Below the pieces are notes generated by a model. The model had not been told where the DNA came from, made no database searches, and was given only the letters and a program-made list of their open reading frames with translations. Below, in pieces: positions 18,202 to 27,249 of a stretch of DNA of 64,000 nt. The translations under genes were made by a program, and so were the position numbers. How positions within the stretch are numbered: the stretch's first letter is position 1; each line of letters starts with the position of its first letter. The stretch comes from CAYFZO01 sp965223735 (lineage in GTDB: Bacteria; Pseudomonadota; Gammaproteobacteria; Poriferisulfidales; Oxydemutatoraceae): contig OZ245010.1 in the NCBI GenBank assembly GCA_965223735.1, positions 930,001 to 994,000 of the forward strand, in the 5' to 3' direction.

Positions 18202-19411
18202 GCGCGCCGCCGCAACCTCGGCGCTGACAGCTGTGCTGCTTGCGGGTATGCCGCTTGCGGATGACGCCGCCGGAGAAACGCAGGTGAGCCCGACGAGCGC
18301 CGACGGAACAAGGCCCGAAGCCGTCGAAAAAACAATGCGCCAGGGACTCAGCGCATTGATCGACGACCACGCCGCACTGTCCTTGAAACATACCAGGTCA
18401 TTGCTGAAGCGACAGCCCAATTTTCAACTGGGGCAACTGATCCACGCCGACCTGCTCGCCGCGCGCGCGCACCAGAACACGCTGATGGCGACGTCCGGCG
18501 CCTTGAAAAAAACGCGCATCAGAGGGCTGATTGAAGAAGCGCAGGCAAGAGCGCATTACCGTGAGCCGCCGGACGAGCACCTGCCCGGCGCCATCATGCA
18601 ATTGTCGCAGTTACATCGACACGCGCTGATCGTGGATGCGGAGAACTCGCGCCTTTATCTGCTTGAAAATAAAAACGGCGTACCCGAACCGGCGGCCGAC
18701 TATTACATTTCAACCGGCAACGGCGGCGTCGGCAAAACCAGCGAGGGCGACGAAAAAACGCCGCTCGGCGTTTATCACCCGACTTTGCGCCTGAACGACA
18801 GCGAACTGCCCGAACTGTACGGCGTGGGCGCGTACCCCCTCAACTACCCGAACAAGTGGGACCAACTGAACCAACGCGACGGTTCCGGCATCTGGCTGCA
18901 CGGCACGCCGCGCAAGGTGTACAGTCGGCCGCCAAAAGACAGCCGCGGCTGCATCGTGCTCAGCAACCGACTGCTCACCAGCCTCTCCTCCTATATAGAA
19001 GTCGGACGCACGCCAGTCATCCTCACGCGCAAGATCGAGTGGCTGAAACCCGACGCATGGCAGGCAAAGCGCGGGCAACTGCTGGATGCGATACAGCAAT
19101 GGCAACGGGACTGGCAGAGTCTTGACGTCGAGCAATACCTTGCTCACTACTCACGCAACTACCGAACTTCCAAGCAGAACTACGAGCAGATGACGGCCGT
19201 CACACGGCGCAACGCCGCAAAAAAAACCTTCGTCAAGGTCGGCATCAAAGACCTCGACCTGTTTGATTACCCGGAAGAAACCGGCATTGTCGTCGCTGCA
19301 TTTGATCAGGACTACCGCAGCAACAACTACAACATCCACTACCGCAAACAGCAATTCTGGAAATACGAAAACGACCGCTGGATGATTATTTTTGAGGGCC
19401 GCGCAGGCTGA
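18167..19411 (+). CDS. L,D-transpeptidase (YkuD domain) with NTF2-like C-terminal domain
   Basis: 414 residues with N-terminal signal sequence (TSALTAVLLAGMPLA). The YkuD domain spans about 145-285: ALIVDAENSRLYLLEN, GDEKTPLGVYHPT, and the catalytic pair IWLHGTP with SRGCIVLSN (active Cys). The C-terminal 110 residues form a Cds6/SnoaL-like domain paralogous to that of the preceding gene. Such enzymes make 3-3 cross-links or attach lipoproteins. Start overlaps the upstream gene, so coupling is likely. Confidence 0.9.
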   Translation: MNGRSLRNGSFKRAAATSALTAVLLAGMPLADDAAGETQVSPTSADGTRPEAVEKTMRQGLSALIDDHAALSLKHTRSLLKRQPNFQLGQLIHADLLAARAHQNTLMATSGALKKTRIRGLIEEAQARAHYREPPDEHLPGAIMQLSQLHRHALIVDAENSRLYLLENKNGVPEPAADYYISTGNGGVGKTSEGDEKTPLGVYHPTLRLNDSELPELYGVGAYPLNYPNKWDQLNQRDGSGIWLHGTPRKVYSRPPKDSRGCIVLSNRLLTSLSSYIEVGRTPVILTRKIEWLKPDAWQAKRGQLLDAIQQWQRDWQSLDVEQYLAHYSRNYRTSKQNYEQMTAVTRRNAAKKTFVKVGIKDLDLFDYPEETGIVVAAFDQDYRSNNYNIHYRKQQFWKYENDRWMIIFEGRAG

Positions 19412-19469
19412 AACAGGCGAGCGGCACACCGCGCGAACGGGGTTCAGCACAACCGACAGGCACGGCAGA

Positions 19470-20360
19470 TCAGGGCGACGGCACGCGCGAACGGATGTTC
19501 AGGCGCAACCACCTGACCAGGTCAACCCAGATCCGGCGCAATTCGGCGTCGGACGGCATATAGCGCGAAGACGCCAACTCGATCGTCAGCACCGGAATGT
19601 TGAGTTCCTCGCCAGCGTAGCGCCCGAGCGAACCCGGGAAACTGCCGATGTCGCCAAGTTTGAGTGAGCCGAGGTGAGCGGGCGGCGTGATCTCTTTGGG
19701 GCCGTCATAGTCGATGATGTTGTACGGCGCGTGCACGGACACAATCACGTCGGGCTTGAACTCGTCTATCTCAGCGGCCAGCCATTGCGTCTCCTTCTCG
19801 CTCAGCGGCGATTTCCCCGGGTAGCGCCGCGGATTACCGCCGGTCTCCTTCTCCCAGTAGAGCATCGCAGCCTTCCGCCAGTCGCCCGCGGTCTTCATGT
19901 TGCGGTTCAGATCAACCCCGTTATGGTTGACCCGCACCGCCGGGGCTTCAAGCAGGCCGTCGAGGTTCAGCGCCGGCGCGATGCGCCAGTGGAACAGTCC
20001 CGAGTGATGGATGTTCAGTATCTTCATCCACTTCAGCGTGACACTGAACGAAGCATATTCATCGCCGTGCGTGCCACCGATCAGAAGCACCCGCGCATTC
20101 GACTTCCTGTCGCCCAACGGCGGGTATTCCTTGTACAGGATAGAACGCCCCAGTACGGTATAAACGCCGGTCTCGACAAGCCCCAGCGACTGGCATTCCT
20201 CAATGCTGACCGAAGTCAACTTGGCGCCGATCAGTGCACAGGTTTGCCCGACACCGGGCGAACGGGCATCTCGTTCGGGGCCGGGCGCAGCAGTGGAAAT
20301 GGACGCCGCCAACGCCAGCGTCGCCAAAACCGACCCGGAAAAATGTGCGTTCGCCGCCAT
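19470..20360 (-). CDS. M14-family zinc carboxypeptidase, MpaA-like (murein peptide amidase)
   Basis: 296 residues with a signal-like N-terminus (SVLATLALAASISTAAP). Zinc ligands: GGTHGDEYAS (HxxE) and VSVHAPYN; substrate-binding NRN in GVDLNRNMK; catalytic Glu in LTIELASSR. MpaA cuts between D-Glu and meso-DAP in murein peptides. Convergent with the L,D-transpeptidase, it suggests a peptidoglycan-processing neighbourhood. The signal peptide would place it in the periplasm, unlike cytosolic MpaA of E. coli. Confidence 0.85.
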   Translation of the reverse strand: MAANAHFSGSVLATLALAASISTAAPGPERDARSPGVGQTCALIGAKLTSVSIEECQSLGLVETGVYTVLGRSILYKEYPPLGDRKSNARVLLIGGTHGDEYASFSVTLKWMKILNIHHSGLFHWRIAPALNLDGLLEAPAVRVNHNGVDLNRNMKTAGDWRKAAMLYWEKETGGNPRRYPGKSPLSEKETQWLAAEIDEFKPDVIVSVHAPYNIIDYDGPKEITPPAHLGSLKLGDIGSFPGSLGRYAGEELNIPVLTIELASSRYMPSDAELRRIWVDLVRWLRLNIRSRVPSP

Positions 20361-20494
20361 ATGCCCTTCGCCAATCGCCCCGTCGTGATATACCGCCGAT
20401 TGATATGGATTATACTAGGCGGACGCCAAACGGCGCTCATTCCAATAGTGACCGGATTTTCACATCAACCTCTTTAACACAGGAGCAAACGCAA

Positions 20495-20821
20495 TTGAGC
20501 GACCATATAATCAACGTAACCGACGAAGACTTTGATCAGCAGGTTTTGCAATCGGAGCTGCCGGTGCTGGTGGACTTCTGGGCCGAATGGTGCGGACCTT
20601 GCAAAATGATCACGCCGATCATCGAGGAAATCGCGCCCGACTACAAAGACCGGATCAAGATGACAAAACTGAACGTCGATGACAACAGAAAAAGTGCCGA
20701 ACAACACGGCATCCGCGGCATACCGACCCTGATCATATACAAAAACGGCAACGTCGAAGCCACCCACGTCGGGGCGCTGAACCGGTCGCAACTTGTTGCT
20801 TTCATAGACCAAAATATCTGA
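20495..20821 (+). CDS. trxA: Thioredoxin 1
   Basis: 108 residues with TTG start at 20495; AGGAG lies 9 nt upstream, and this start gives exactly the normal length (MSDHIINVTDEDF). Active site WCGPCK at 32-37; the cis-Pro loop GIRGIPTL follows. General disulfide reductant. The gene precedes rho as in E. coli. Confidence 0.96.
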   Translation: MSDHIINVTDEDFDQQVLQSELPVLVDFWAEWCGPCKMITPIIEEIAPDYKDRIKMTKLNVDDNRKSAEQHGIRGIPTLIIYKNGNVEATHVGALNRSQLVAFIDQNI

Positions 20822-20966
20822 ACCCGGAGAAGTCCCGGCGGGGTGATCTTCAGGCGATCGCCATTTTGCCGGGAACCGTGTTATACTGGAGAAATTACGC
20901 GCCCGACTGATACTTATAGTCGCTTTGAACGTCTGAGGCGCATTCCCCCGAACAAAACCGAATACC

Positions 20967-20989
20967 GGATCGGACCTGATTTCCGATCC
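20967..20989 (+). promoter_or_regulatory. Perfect 8-bp hairpin in the rho leader
   Basis: GGATCGGA and TCCGATCC flank a 7-nt loop, about 45 bp upstream of the rho start, with no T run. In enterobacteria rho is autoregulated through its leader; this structure may take part, but that is inference. Confidence 0.35.
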
Positions 20990-21035
20990 TTGGCTTAAAA
21001 ACCCGATCCATTCCCTTACACCAACAACGGCAGTC

Positions 21036-22301
21036 ATGCAAGTGAACCTGACAGAACTCAAAAGAAAACCGGCGCCCGAATTGCTCACAATGGCCGAATC
21101 AATGGGCATAGAAAATGTCGCGCGCGCGCGACGCCAGGACATTATCTTTTCGATCCTCAAAGTCAAAGCGAAAAGCCGCGAAGACATCATCGGCGAAGGC
21201 ATTCTCGAAATCCTGCAAGACGGCTTCGGCTTTCTGCGCTCCTCGGACTGCTCGTACCTCGCGGGTCCCGACGACATTTACATGTCGCCAAGCCAGATAC
21301 GCCGGTTCGGCCTGCGCACCGGCGACACGATCTCAGGCAAAGTGCGTCCCCCCAAGGAAGGCGAACGCTACTTCGCGATGCTCAAAGTCGAACAGATCAA
21401 CTACGAGTCGCCGGAGCAGGCGAGAAACAAAATCCTGTTTGAAAACCTGACGCCGCTGCACGCGGAAGAGCGGCTGAAACTGGAACGCGGCAACGGCAGT
21501 TCCGAGGACATCACCGCACGCATCATGGACATCATCGCCCCGATCGGCAAAGGGCAACGCGGCCTGATCGTATCGCCGCCGAAGGCCGGCAAGACCATCA
21601 TGCTGCAGAACATCGCACAGAGCATCACGGCGAACCACCCCGAATGTTACCTGATGGTGCTGCTGATAGACGAAAGGCCCGAAGAAGTGACCGAAATGGA
21701 ACGCATGGTGCAGGGTGAAGTGATATCAAGCACCTTTGACGAACCGGCGACACGCCACGTGCAGGTCGCCGACATGGCGATCGAAAAAGCCAAGCGCCTG
21801 GTCGAACACAAGCGCGACGTCGTCATTCTGCTCGATTCAATCACGCGGCTTGCGCGCGCCTACAACACCGTCGCACCGTCGTCGGGCAAAGTTCTGACCG
21901 GCGGTGTCGATGCCAACGCACTGCATCGTCCCAAAAGATTTTTCGGCGCAGCACGCAACGTCGAGGAAGGCGGCAGCCTGACGATCCTCGCGACCGCGCT
22001 GATAGACACCGGCTCCAAGATGGACGAAGTCATCTACGAAGAATTCAAGGGCACCGGCAATATGGAAGTCCACCTCGACCGGCGCATCTCCGAACGACGC
22101 ATCTACCCGGCGATCAACATCAACCGCTCCGGCACGCGACGTGAAGAACTGCTGATAGAACCGGCTGAACTTCAGAAACTGTGGGTGCTCAGGAAAGTCC
22201 TACACCAGATGGACGACCTCGAAGCGGTAGAACTCCTGCTCGGGAGAATGCAAGCCTCAAAGACCAACGATGAGTTTTTTGAGGCGATGAAGCGTGCTTA
22301 G
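21036..22301 (+). CDS. rho: Transcription termination factor Rho
   Basis: 421 residues, the short gammaproteobacterial form. RNA-binding cold-shock-like domain (DGFGFLRSSDCSYLAGPDDI, residues ~62-81), Walker A SPPKAGKTIML (~178-188), Walker B VVILLDSITRLARAYNT, and R/Q loops typical of Rho. Hexameric RNA helicase ending transcription at unstructured C-rich RNA. Separated from trxA by a 214-bp leader. Confidence 0.98.
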   Translation: MQVNLTELKRKPAPELLTMAESMGIENVARARRQDIIFSILKVKAKSREDIIGEGILEILQDGFGFLRSSDCSYLAGPDDIYMSPSQIRRFGLRTGDTISGKVRPPKEGERYFAMLKVEQINYESPEQARNKILFENLTPLHAEERLKLERGNGSSEDITARIMDIIAPIGKGQRGLIVSPPKAGKTIMLQNIAQSITANHPECYLMVLLIDERPEEVTEMERMVQGEVISSTFDEPATRHVQVADMAIEKAKRLVEHKRDVVILLDSITRLARAYNTVAPSSGKVLTGGVDANALHRPKRFFGAARNVEEGGSLTILATALIDTGSKMDEVIYEEFKGTGNMEVHLDRRISERRIYPAININRSGTRREELLIEPAELQKLWVLRKVLHQMDDLEAVELLLGRMQASKTNDEFFEAMKRA

Positions 22302-22367
22302 TCGAGCGTGCGGCCGTTATTGCGGCGAAAGCAACAGCAGACAGAACCACAACGATGGGGCAGATGA

Positions 22368-22393
22368 ATCACCCTCTTTCATAGACGGGTGAT
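22368..22393 (+). terminator. Weak hairpin downstream of rho
   Basis: ATCACCC (22368-22374) pairs with GGGTGAT (22387-22393) across a 12-nt loop, without a T run. It could mark the 3' end of the rho message. Confidence 0.3.
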
Positions 22394-22418
22394 GCCGCCG
22401 GAGCGGGAGAAGAAATGA

Positions 22419-24947
22419 TCACGCTGCATCAGCCTGATCCTGTCGTATCAGTCTTTCGAATTCCTTCCGGAAGTTGTCCTGAAACAGCATGCTTAAAGAC
22501 ATGCGGTGTTTTTTCCGCTTACTGCCGGAAAACTTCAAGGTGCCGTATTCCACCGCGTGCGGTTCCGCCGTTTCCAACACTTCGAACAGCTTCTTCTTGT
22601 ATTCGGTATCGGCATTGCCGGCCAATTGCAGTCCCTTTGTCTCGATTGCCAGAACGCGCCGGGTATTGCCGTTCCCTCGCTCCACGCAAACGACGAAGTC
22701 GGGATATATACGGTTGCGCTTCCAACCCTGAAGACCGTAATCCTGCCTCGCGGCGAAGCGATGCCACCATGCAACGGCATTGTAACCATCCAGATAAATG
22801 GCAAAGTCTTTTTCCAGACCATTGAATTCCCTGGCATATACCTTTTCGTACAGGGATTTCTCCAAAGGATTCCCATGTTGGCCGAAGAGCGGTAACTGAT
22901 CTTTTTCCACCAACTTCCTCAATTTCTGCTCAAACTCAAACTCGCTCTCGTCGGCGACCAATTCAAACCGGATATCGTGGTTCCGCAACTTGCGGTGAAA
23001 TATGGTTTGTGCTTCACACTCAACAAGTTCAGCCAAGCGCCGTTTCAGGATCTCGGAAAGGTGGTAGCGGCGGTCGAAAATATCGTCTTCCGTACGCCCC
23101 TGACCGCGAAGTGAATCCAGCGTCTTCCCCACGGCCTGTCCCGCCAAAAACGGATTCGGCAAAGTCTCGTAAATACGGCGGCTGAAAAACTCCACAGTGA
23201 GCACCTTCTCCACCTCCAGTTTCTCTTCATCGGTATCGTAGTCAAACCCTGGCAGATCGACGAGAGCGGTGATCTCTCGAATTTCATCTATTGCGGAATA
23301 ATTCACATCCAACGGCGCCTCCGCAATCGCGTTCCAGTCAACTCCGCCCAAGATATCGTTTTCATAGTCCAGCGGCCGATAACGCCTGCCGGCGCGATGC
23401 AGTACTTGCGGCAGAAAAATCCGCATGTCGCGGAACCGCTCTCGCCTACGGCTGACGATCAATTGGCTGCCGTCGCCGTTTTGGTTTCTGCCCGACCCGC
23501 CACGGATAAATTCAGCCAAGTCGCTCATGCCTTCCTGTTCCAGCCCCCGCTTGACGTCAACTATTGCCTCCCCGACGTCGCGGTCAAAGCAATAGATATA
23601 CGACTCATCGAGCTTCGCCCGTCCGGTCAGCTCCGCATCGGGTTGCCGAAGAACACGCCCGGTCATTTGCGTCAGGGCACGGGTCGTGCTGGTGGAATCG
23701 AGCAACGTAAGCACGTAGGCAAAAGGGCAATCCCACCCTTCGCGCAGCGCGTCCTTCGTCAGGATATAACGGACGGAGGAATAAGGCGAAAGCAGATCCT
23801 CATCGGCGATCTCGTCTTTTTCCGCCGTTTTTCGCCGGATGTGGTTTTCGGGCACCCGCAATTGTCTCATCAGGTAGTCGCGCACGTCCTCGGCATGAAT
23901 ATGTTGGCCATCTCGCTGATCGCGCCCGACGCGCTCCACGCAGACCAGCATGATCGGACGGATGTAGCGCCCGCTCTCCCCCATCAATTTGCGCGCTTCC
24001 TGCTCCAGGCGGCCCAGCCGCTCCTTGGCCTTGGAGAGCGTGTACTTCCAGTCGGCTTTCTCGAAGTTGTGTATGTTCAGCGGCAACTTGATCATCTCCT
24101 CACGCTTCAACGCCGCGCCGCCAACGTCCACCAGAATGTTGCTGACACTCGCTTCTGGGGTTGCGGAAAGTTCCAATATGAAACGCGGGTTGAGCTCGTT
24201 GAGGCGCGCGCGGCGGTTCTCGGTATAGGTGTTGTGCGCTTCATCCAGAACGATGATAGGACGGGCTATTTTAAGCACGTTGAACAAGCTGTGCTTGACT
24301 GACCCCGGCTTGCCGTCAACGATGTCGGTGACTTTCAAATCGGGGTGTTGCTTGATCAATTCATCATTTGCCGACTTGTCGTCTGGCTCTGGAAAAAACG
24401 AAGGATAGTGTCCGGTATCCCGAAAGATCTTAAGAAAGTTCTGGTCTTTCCTATCAGCCGCCTGCAACATGACCGGCATCACGCACAGATGATTTTCCAC
24501 GTCGGCGAGCGAGAACGGATCAGTCTTTCTCAACAACTTGACCCTTCCACCACAGGCGCGTTCAAGCGATTGGCGGTAGGGATGCAGGCGATGTGCAAGC
24601 GCGCGCCAGGTCTGCCGGAAAATAGCGCGCGACGGCGTGATCCAGAGCACCAGCCCGGCAGCCGGCTTCATCCGTTCAATGGCGGCCGCCCCCAATAAGG
24701 TCTTGCCGCCGCCGGTCGGTAACTTCATGCAAACGTGGGGAATTATCCGGCCATGTTCGTCTTGCCGCCTGACATAAGGGGACGGCGACAAAGCGCCGCT
24801 CTTATCTTTGACATGAGGCAAAAGACCGCGCCGCCCCAGCTCTTCCCAAGTCTTTGCAAAATAATCCCGATCGCTCTCGCCGATAGGCAGGTCGGCGTCC
24901 TCCAATGCTTTGATGCGTTTTTTTGCCTCGTCCTTCTGTTTTTTCAA
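22419..24947 (-). CDS. Type III restriction Res-like DEAH helicase with C-terminal nuclease domain
   Basis: At least 842 residues from TTG 24947, but the homologous frame plainly begins earlier: 56 further codons (including SFWRLSGAPKEFQEQALETF) run up to the UGA of the reverse transcriptase gene, with no ATG, GTG or TTG among them. Helicase motifs: KLPTGGGKTLLGAAA (I), LDEAHNTYTE (II), ELSATPEA (III), LREGWDCPFAYVL and QMTGRVLRQP (VI). The C-terminus has YPDFVVCVERG and VLAIETKG, a PD-(D/E)XK nuclease pattern. No methylase (Mod) partner lies beside it. The missing start suggests 5' truncation, readthrough or a non-standard start. Confidence 0.85.
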   Translation of the reverse strand: MKKQKDEAKKRIKALEDADLPIGESDRDYFAKTWEELGRRGLLPHVKDKSGALSPSPYVRRQDEHGRIIPHVCMKLPTGGGKTLLGAAAIERMKPAAGLVLWITPSRAIFRQTWRALAHRLHPYRQSLERACGGRVKLLRKTDPFSLADVENHLCVMPVMLQAADRKDQNFLKIFRDTGHYPSFFPEPDDKSANDELIKQHPDLKVTDIVDGKPGSVKHSLFNVLKIARPIIVLDEAHNTYTENRRARLNELNPRFILELSATPEASVSNILVDVGGAALKREEMIKLPLNIHNFEKADWKYTLSKAKERLGRLEQEARKLMGESGRYIRPIMLVCVERVGRDQRDGQHIHAEDVRDYLMRQLRVPENHIRRKTAEKDEIADEDLLSPYSSVRYILTKDALREGWDCPFAYVLTLLDSTSTTRALTQMTGRVLRQPDAELTGRAKLDESYIYCFDRDVGEAIVDVKRGLEQEGMSDLAEFIRGGSGRNQNGDGSQLIVSRRRERFRDMRIFLPQVLHRAGRRYRPLDYENDILGGVDWNAIAEAPLDVNYSAIDEIREITALVDLPGFDYDTDEEKLEVEKVLTVEFFSRRIYETLPNPFLAGQAVGKTLDSLRGQGRTEDDIFDRRYHLSEILKRRLAELVECEAQTIFHRKLRNHDIRFELVADESEFEFEQKLRKLVEKDQLPLFGQHGNPLEKSLYEKVYAREFNGLEKDFAIYLDGYNAVAWWHRFAARQDYGLQGWKRNRIYPDFVVCVERGNGNTRRVLAIETKGLQLAGNADTEYKKKLFEVLETAEPHAVEYGTLKFSGSKRKKHRMSLSMLFQDNFRKEFERLIRQDQADAA

Positions 24948-25115
24948 CTCGGAAAGACAACTTTCAAATGTTTCGAGGGCCTGTTCCTGAAACTCCTTGG
25001 GCGCACCGCTCAGTCTCCAAAAAGACGGTGGATGGCATAGGGCAACTGGCAGAAGGTCACTGATATGCGAGATGGATACGGACTTTTGTTCGGCAGCTTT
25101 TGGGTAGGTGGCTAC

Positions 25116-27233
25116 TCAATTACTAGCAAAAATGTTCGCAATACCATCAAGTGCGTTTTTCAGTTTCGGCACCAATTTGTCTCGCTCTTTCTTATTAAGC
25201 CACTTATTTTTTTCGCCTCCTTTATGATCGTATGGATGAGAACTTGGCAATGTGTTTCTTCTCTCATGCAGGATTCGGAACACTTCTGCCTCAGACGGGT
25301 AAGTGATATCGAATGGAGTGCGTACCGCAATAAGAGAACCATAGTTGACACGGTTTCCGCGCCTGTCTTCTGTTTTTGAATGTCCATTGAGTCCTTTTTG
25401 CTTGAGAAAATCAAAGAACTGGCAAACAACTAGATTATTGAAACTATCCTGGGACATTAGCCATTCAGAACGGGCACTTTCAAAGTGTGCTTTCGCTTCT
25501 ATCAGAATTTGCAGTGCGTGTTCGTATTCTTCACCAAGCAGCTTATGCCAAATTGATGAGTGTTGGCAACCATAGCGCTCTACCAGAATATCCTTGATAT
25601 AATCTTTCTCAGCTTTGTGGTGACGTCGAATCACCCCAAGAGAACGCAGGGCGATTTTACAATGTCCAGGCAGGTTTCTCTGACGCAACTGAAGTGCATT
25701 AAGCGTAACTTCTCGACTTTGCAATACACGCGCACCAGCCAACTGTTCCATCAGGTTGCCTTTTAACAGGGTAACAGCGTGCTTCTTAAATTCCTGATCG
25801 CTTAATCTGAATTCCTGATTACTTAATATTATCGGTGCAAGAAGGCTGCGACTGATCGAATAATGTTCCTTTGCAAACCGTTTACTAGTACGGGCAGGCC
25901 CTTCACATTTCATGAGGAAATGCCTCACGCCCCAGGATAAAGCCATACAATGTGATTTGTTTCCAGCATCCTTCCGTGCAATTGGGAGACCACGTCGTAA
26001 TTCTTCTGGTCCAGCAAGTCGCGCAATAACATGCCAAAGTTCACCGCGAACGTAGGAATAAGGCACTCCTGTCTCCAAGTAATCAAGTGCTACTCTGGCA
26101 ATAGTTCGCCGTCTTTCAAAATTGTTGAAGTAAGCGATAAATGCATCGATGTGTTCCGGATGCCGAGGCAATAACCTAAGAACAGTTTTAAGTAATTCCG
26201 TATCTTTCGGTGCCCGATACATCACATACCGGAATCGCGTCTTGTCTTTGACCTTCTGTGGCCTGCCACCTATCGCGGGCGTGAGAATGCTACGAGCTTT
26301 CTTTGCCGTTATAAACGATTCTGCAGAATTTCGGTTAGCCCTTGGTGGAATACTTGGTAATGCTCCCATCGCATCTGCGACTGACTTCATCTCACGTATT
26401 TCGAACTTTTTCCCTTGCGGTATTAGGCCACGTTCATGGCATTTTTGTTCCAAGAGGATTGTTGCTTCCCTGACTTCATTTTCTGTGCGCCCAAACAGTC
26501 GAATATCGTCAACATAGCGCAGATATTGAAATGGTTGTTTTTGTAAACTAATGTCAATTGGCAGGAAGAAAGCTTCTGCAAGGAAGTTTGACGCGACGGG
26601 GCCTTGCGGTATTCCATGATCTTTCATGGTGCCTTTATTTTCAGCTGACCATTTTCGCAACCATTTTTTCGCAATATCTCTCGCAATATCTCTGGTCTCT
26701 GCGCCGACTTGTGACTCAACCTTCAGCAAAAGATCATGCGATATTGTGTCGTAGAATGCAGACAAATCGAAATGTGCGGACCACTTGTACTCGTTATTAA
26801 ATACTTCAATGCATTTTTCCTGAAAGGCGTGATACGTTGTTTGCCAGTGTTCCACGAAGAAAATGGAGCCCTTCTGAGCCAATAATTTATTGCTGAATAC
26901 CGTCTTTAATTCCACACCTTGTCTTTTTTTATGCAATTTTTTTGCGAACAGATTAGCGATTGCTTGGAGAAGTATCTGATCTTCAATCCCAAGAAGTGAT
27001 AGAGGTCTTTGCAACCCAGATGGCTTGGGAATATATAATCGTGTCGCGTAAGTAGGTTCCCATGCCTTTGCTTTTAGGTCTTTATGAAGTTGCTTGATGT
27101 GCTCATCAAGAGCACTTTCGTAAACCAAGTAGGATGGACGAAAAAACCGTTTATACTGGAGGTTCGTGCCTGTATTGATCCGTCGCCACGCCAGCTTCAG
27201 GTTTTGAGTCGATATCAGAGATTTCCATTCCAT
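25116..27233 (-). CDS. Abi-type reverse transcriptase with helical region and HEPN-like C-terminus
   Basis: 705 residues from ATG 27233 (GGAAG just upstream); an extra 11 codons to 27266 lie in IS sequence. RT motifs: IPKPSGLQRPLSLLGIEDQI (1-2), AHFDLSAFYDTIS (3, Asp ~156), HGIPQGPVASNFLAE (4), YLRYVDDIRLFG (5, YVDD ~240-243), then GLIPQGKKFEI (6). No intron maturase/HNH and no retron NAxxH/VTG signals were seen. About 300 residues of predicted helices follow, and the end has RNTLPSSH (~659-666), an Rx6H HEPN RNase-type motif. This layout recalls AbiA (RT, HEAT-like repeats, HEPN). DNA is A+T-richer than the core. Likely phage defence; exact class unknown. Confidence 0.83.
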   Translation of the reverse strand: MEWKSLISTQNLKLAWRRINTGTNLQYKRFFRPSYLVYESALDEHIKQLHKDLKAKAWEPTYATRLYIPKPSGLQRPLSLLGIEDQILLQAIANLFAKKLHKKRQGVELKTVFSNKLLAQKGSIFFVEHWQTTYHAFQEKCIEVFNNEYKWSAHFDLSAFYDTISHDLLLKVESQVGAETRDIARDIAKKWLRKWSAENKGTMKDHGIPQGPVASNFLAEAFFLPIDISLQKQPFQYLRYVDDIRLFGRTENEVREATILLEQKCHERGLIPQGKKFEIREMKSVADAMGALPSIPPRANRNSAESFITAKKARSILTPAIGGRPQKVKDKTRFRYVMYRAPKDTELLKTVLRLLPRHPEHIDAFIAYFNNFERRRTIARVALDYLETGVPYSYVRGELWHVIARLAGPEELRRGLPIARKDAGNKSHCMALSWGVRHFLMKCEGPARTSKRFAKEHYSISRSLLAPIILSNQEFRLSDQEFKKHAVTLLKGNLMEQLAGARVLQSREVTLNALQLRQRNLPGHCKIALRSLGVIRRHHKAEKDYIKDILVERYGCQHSSIWHKLLGEEYEHALQILIEAKAHFESARSEWLMSQDSFNNLVVCQFFDFLKQKGLNGHSKTEDRRGNRVNYGSLIAVRTPFDITYPSEAEVFRILHERRNTLPSSHPYDHKGGEKNKWLNKKERDKLVPKLKNALDGIANIFASN

Positions 27234-27249
27234 AAGTGTACTTCCGATT

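Noticed and set aside
25116..25118. Selenocysteine at the RT-helicase UGA
   Set aside because: selD is present, but it is paired with selU (tRNA selenouridine). No SECIS-like hairpin directly after the UGA was recognised and no selA/selB are in the window.
25116..27233. Group II intron or retron
   Set aside because: No intron domain V, no maturase X or HNH domain, no retron-specific motifs or msr/msd inverted repeats were seen.
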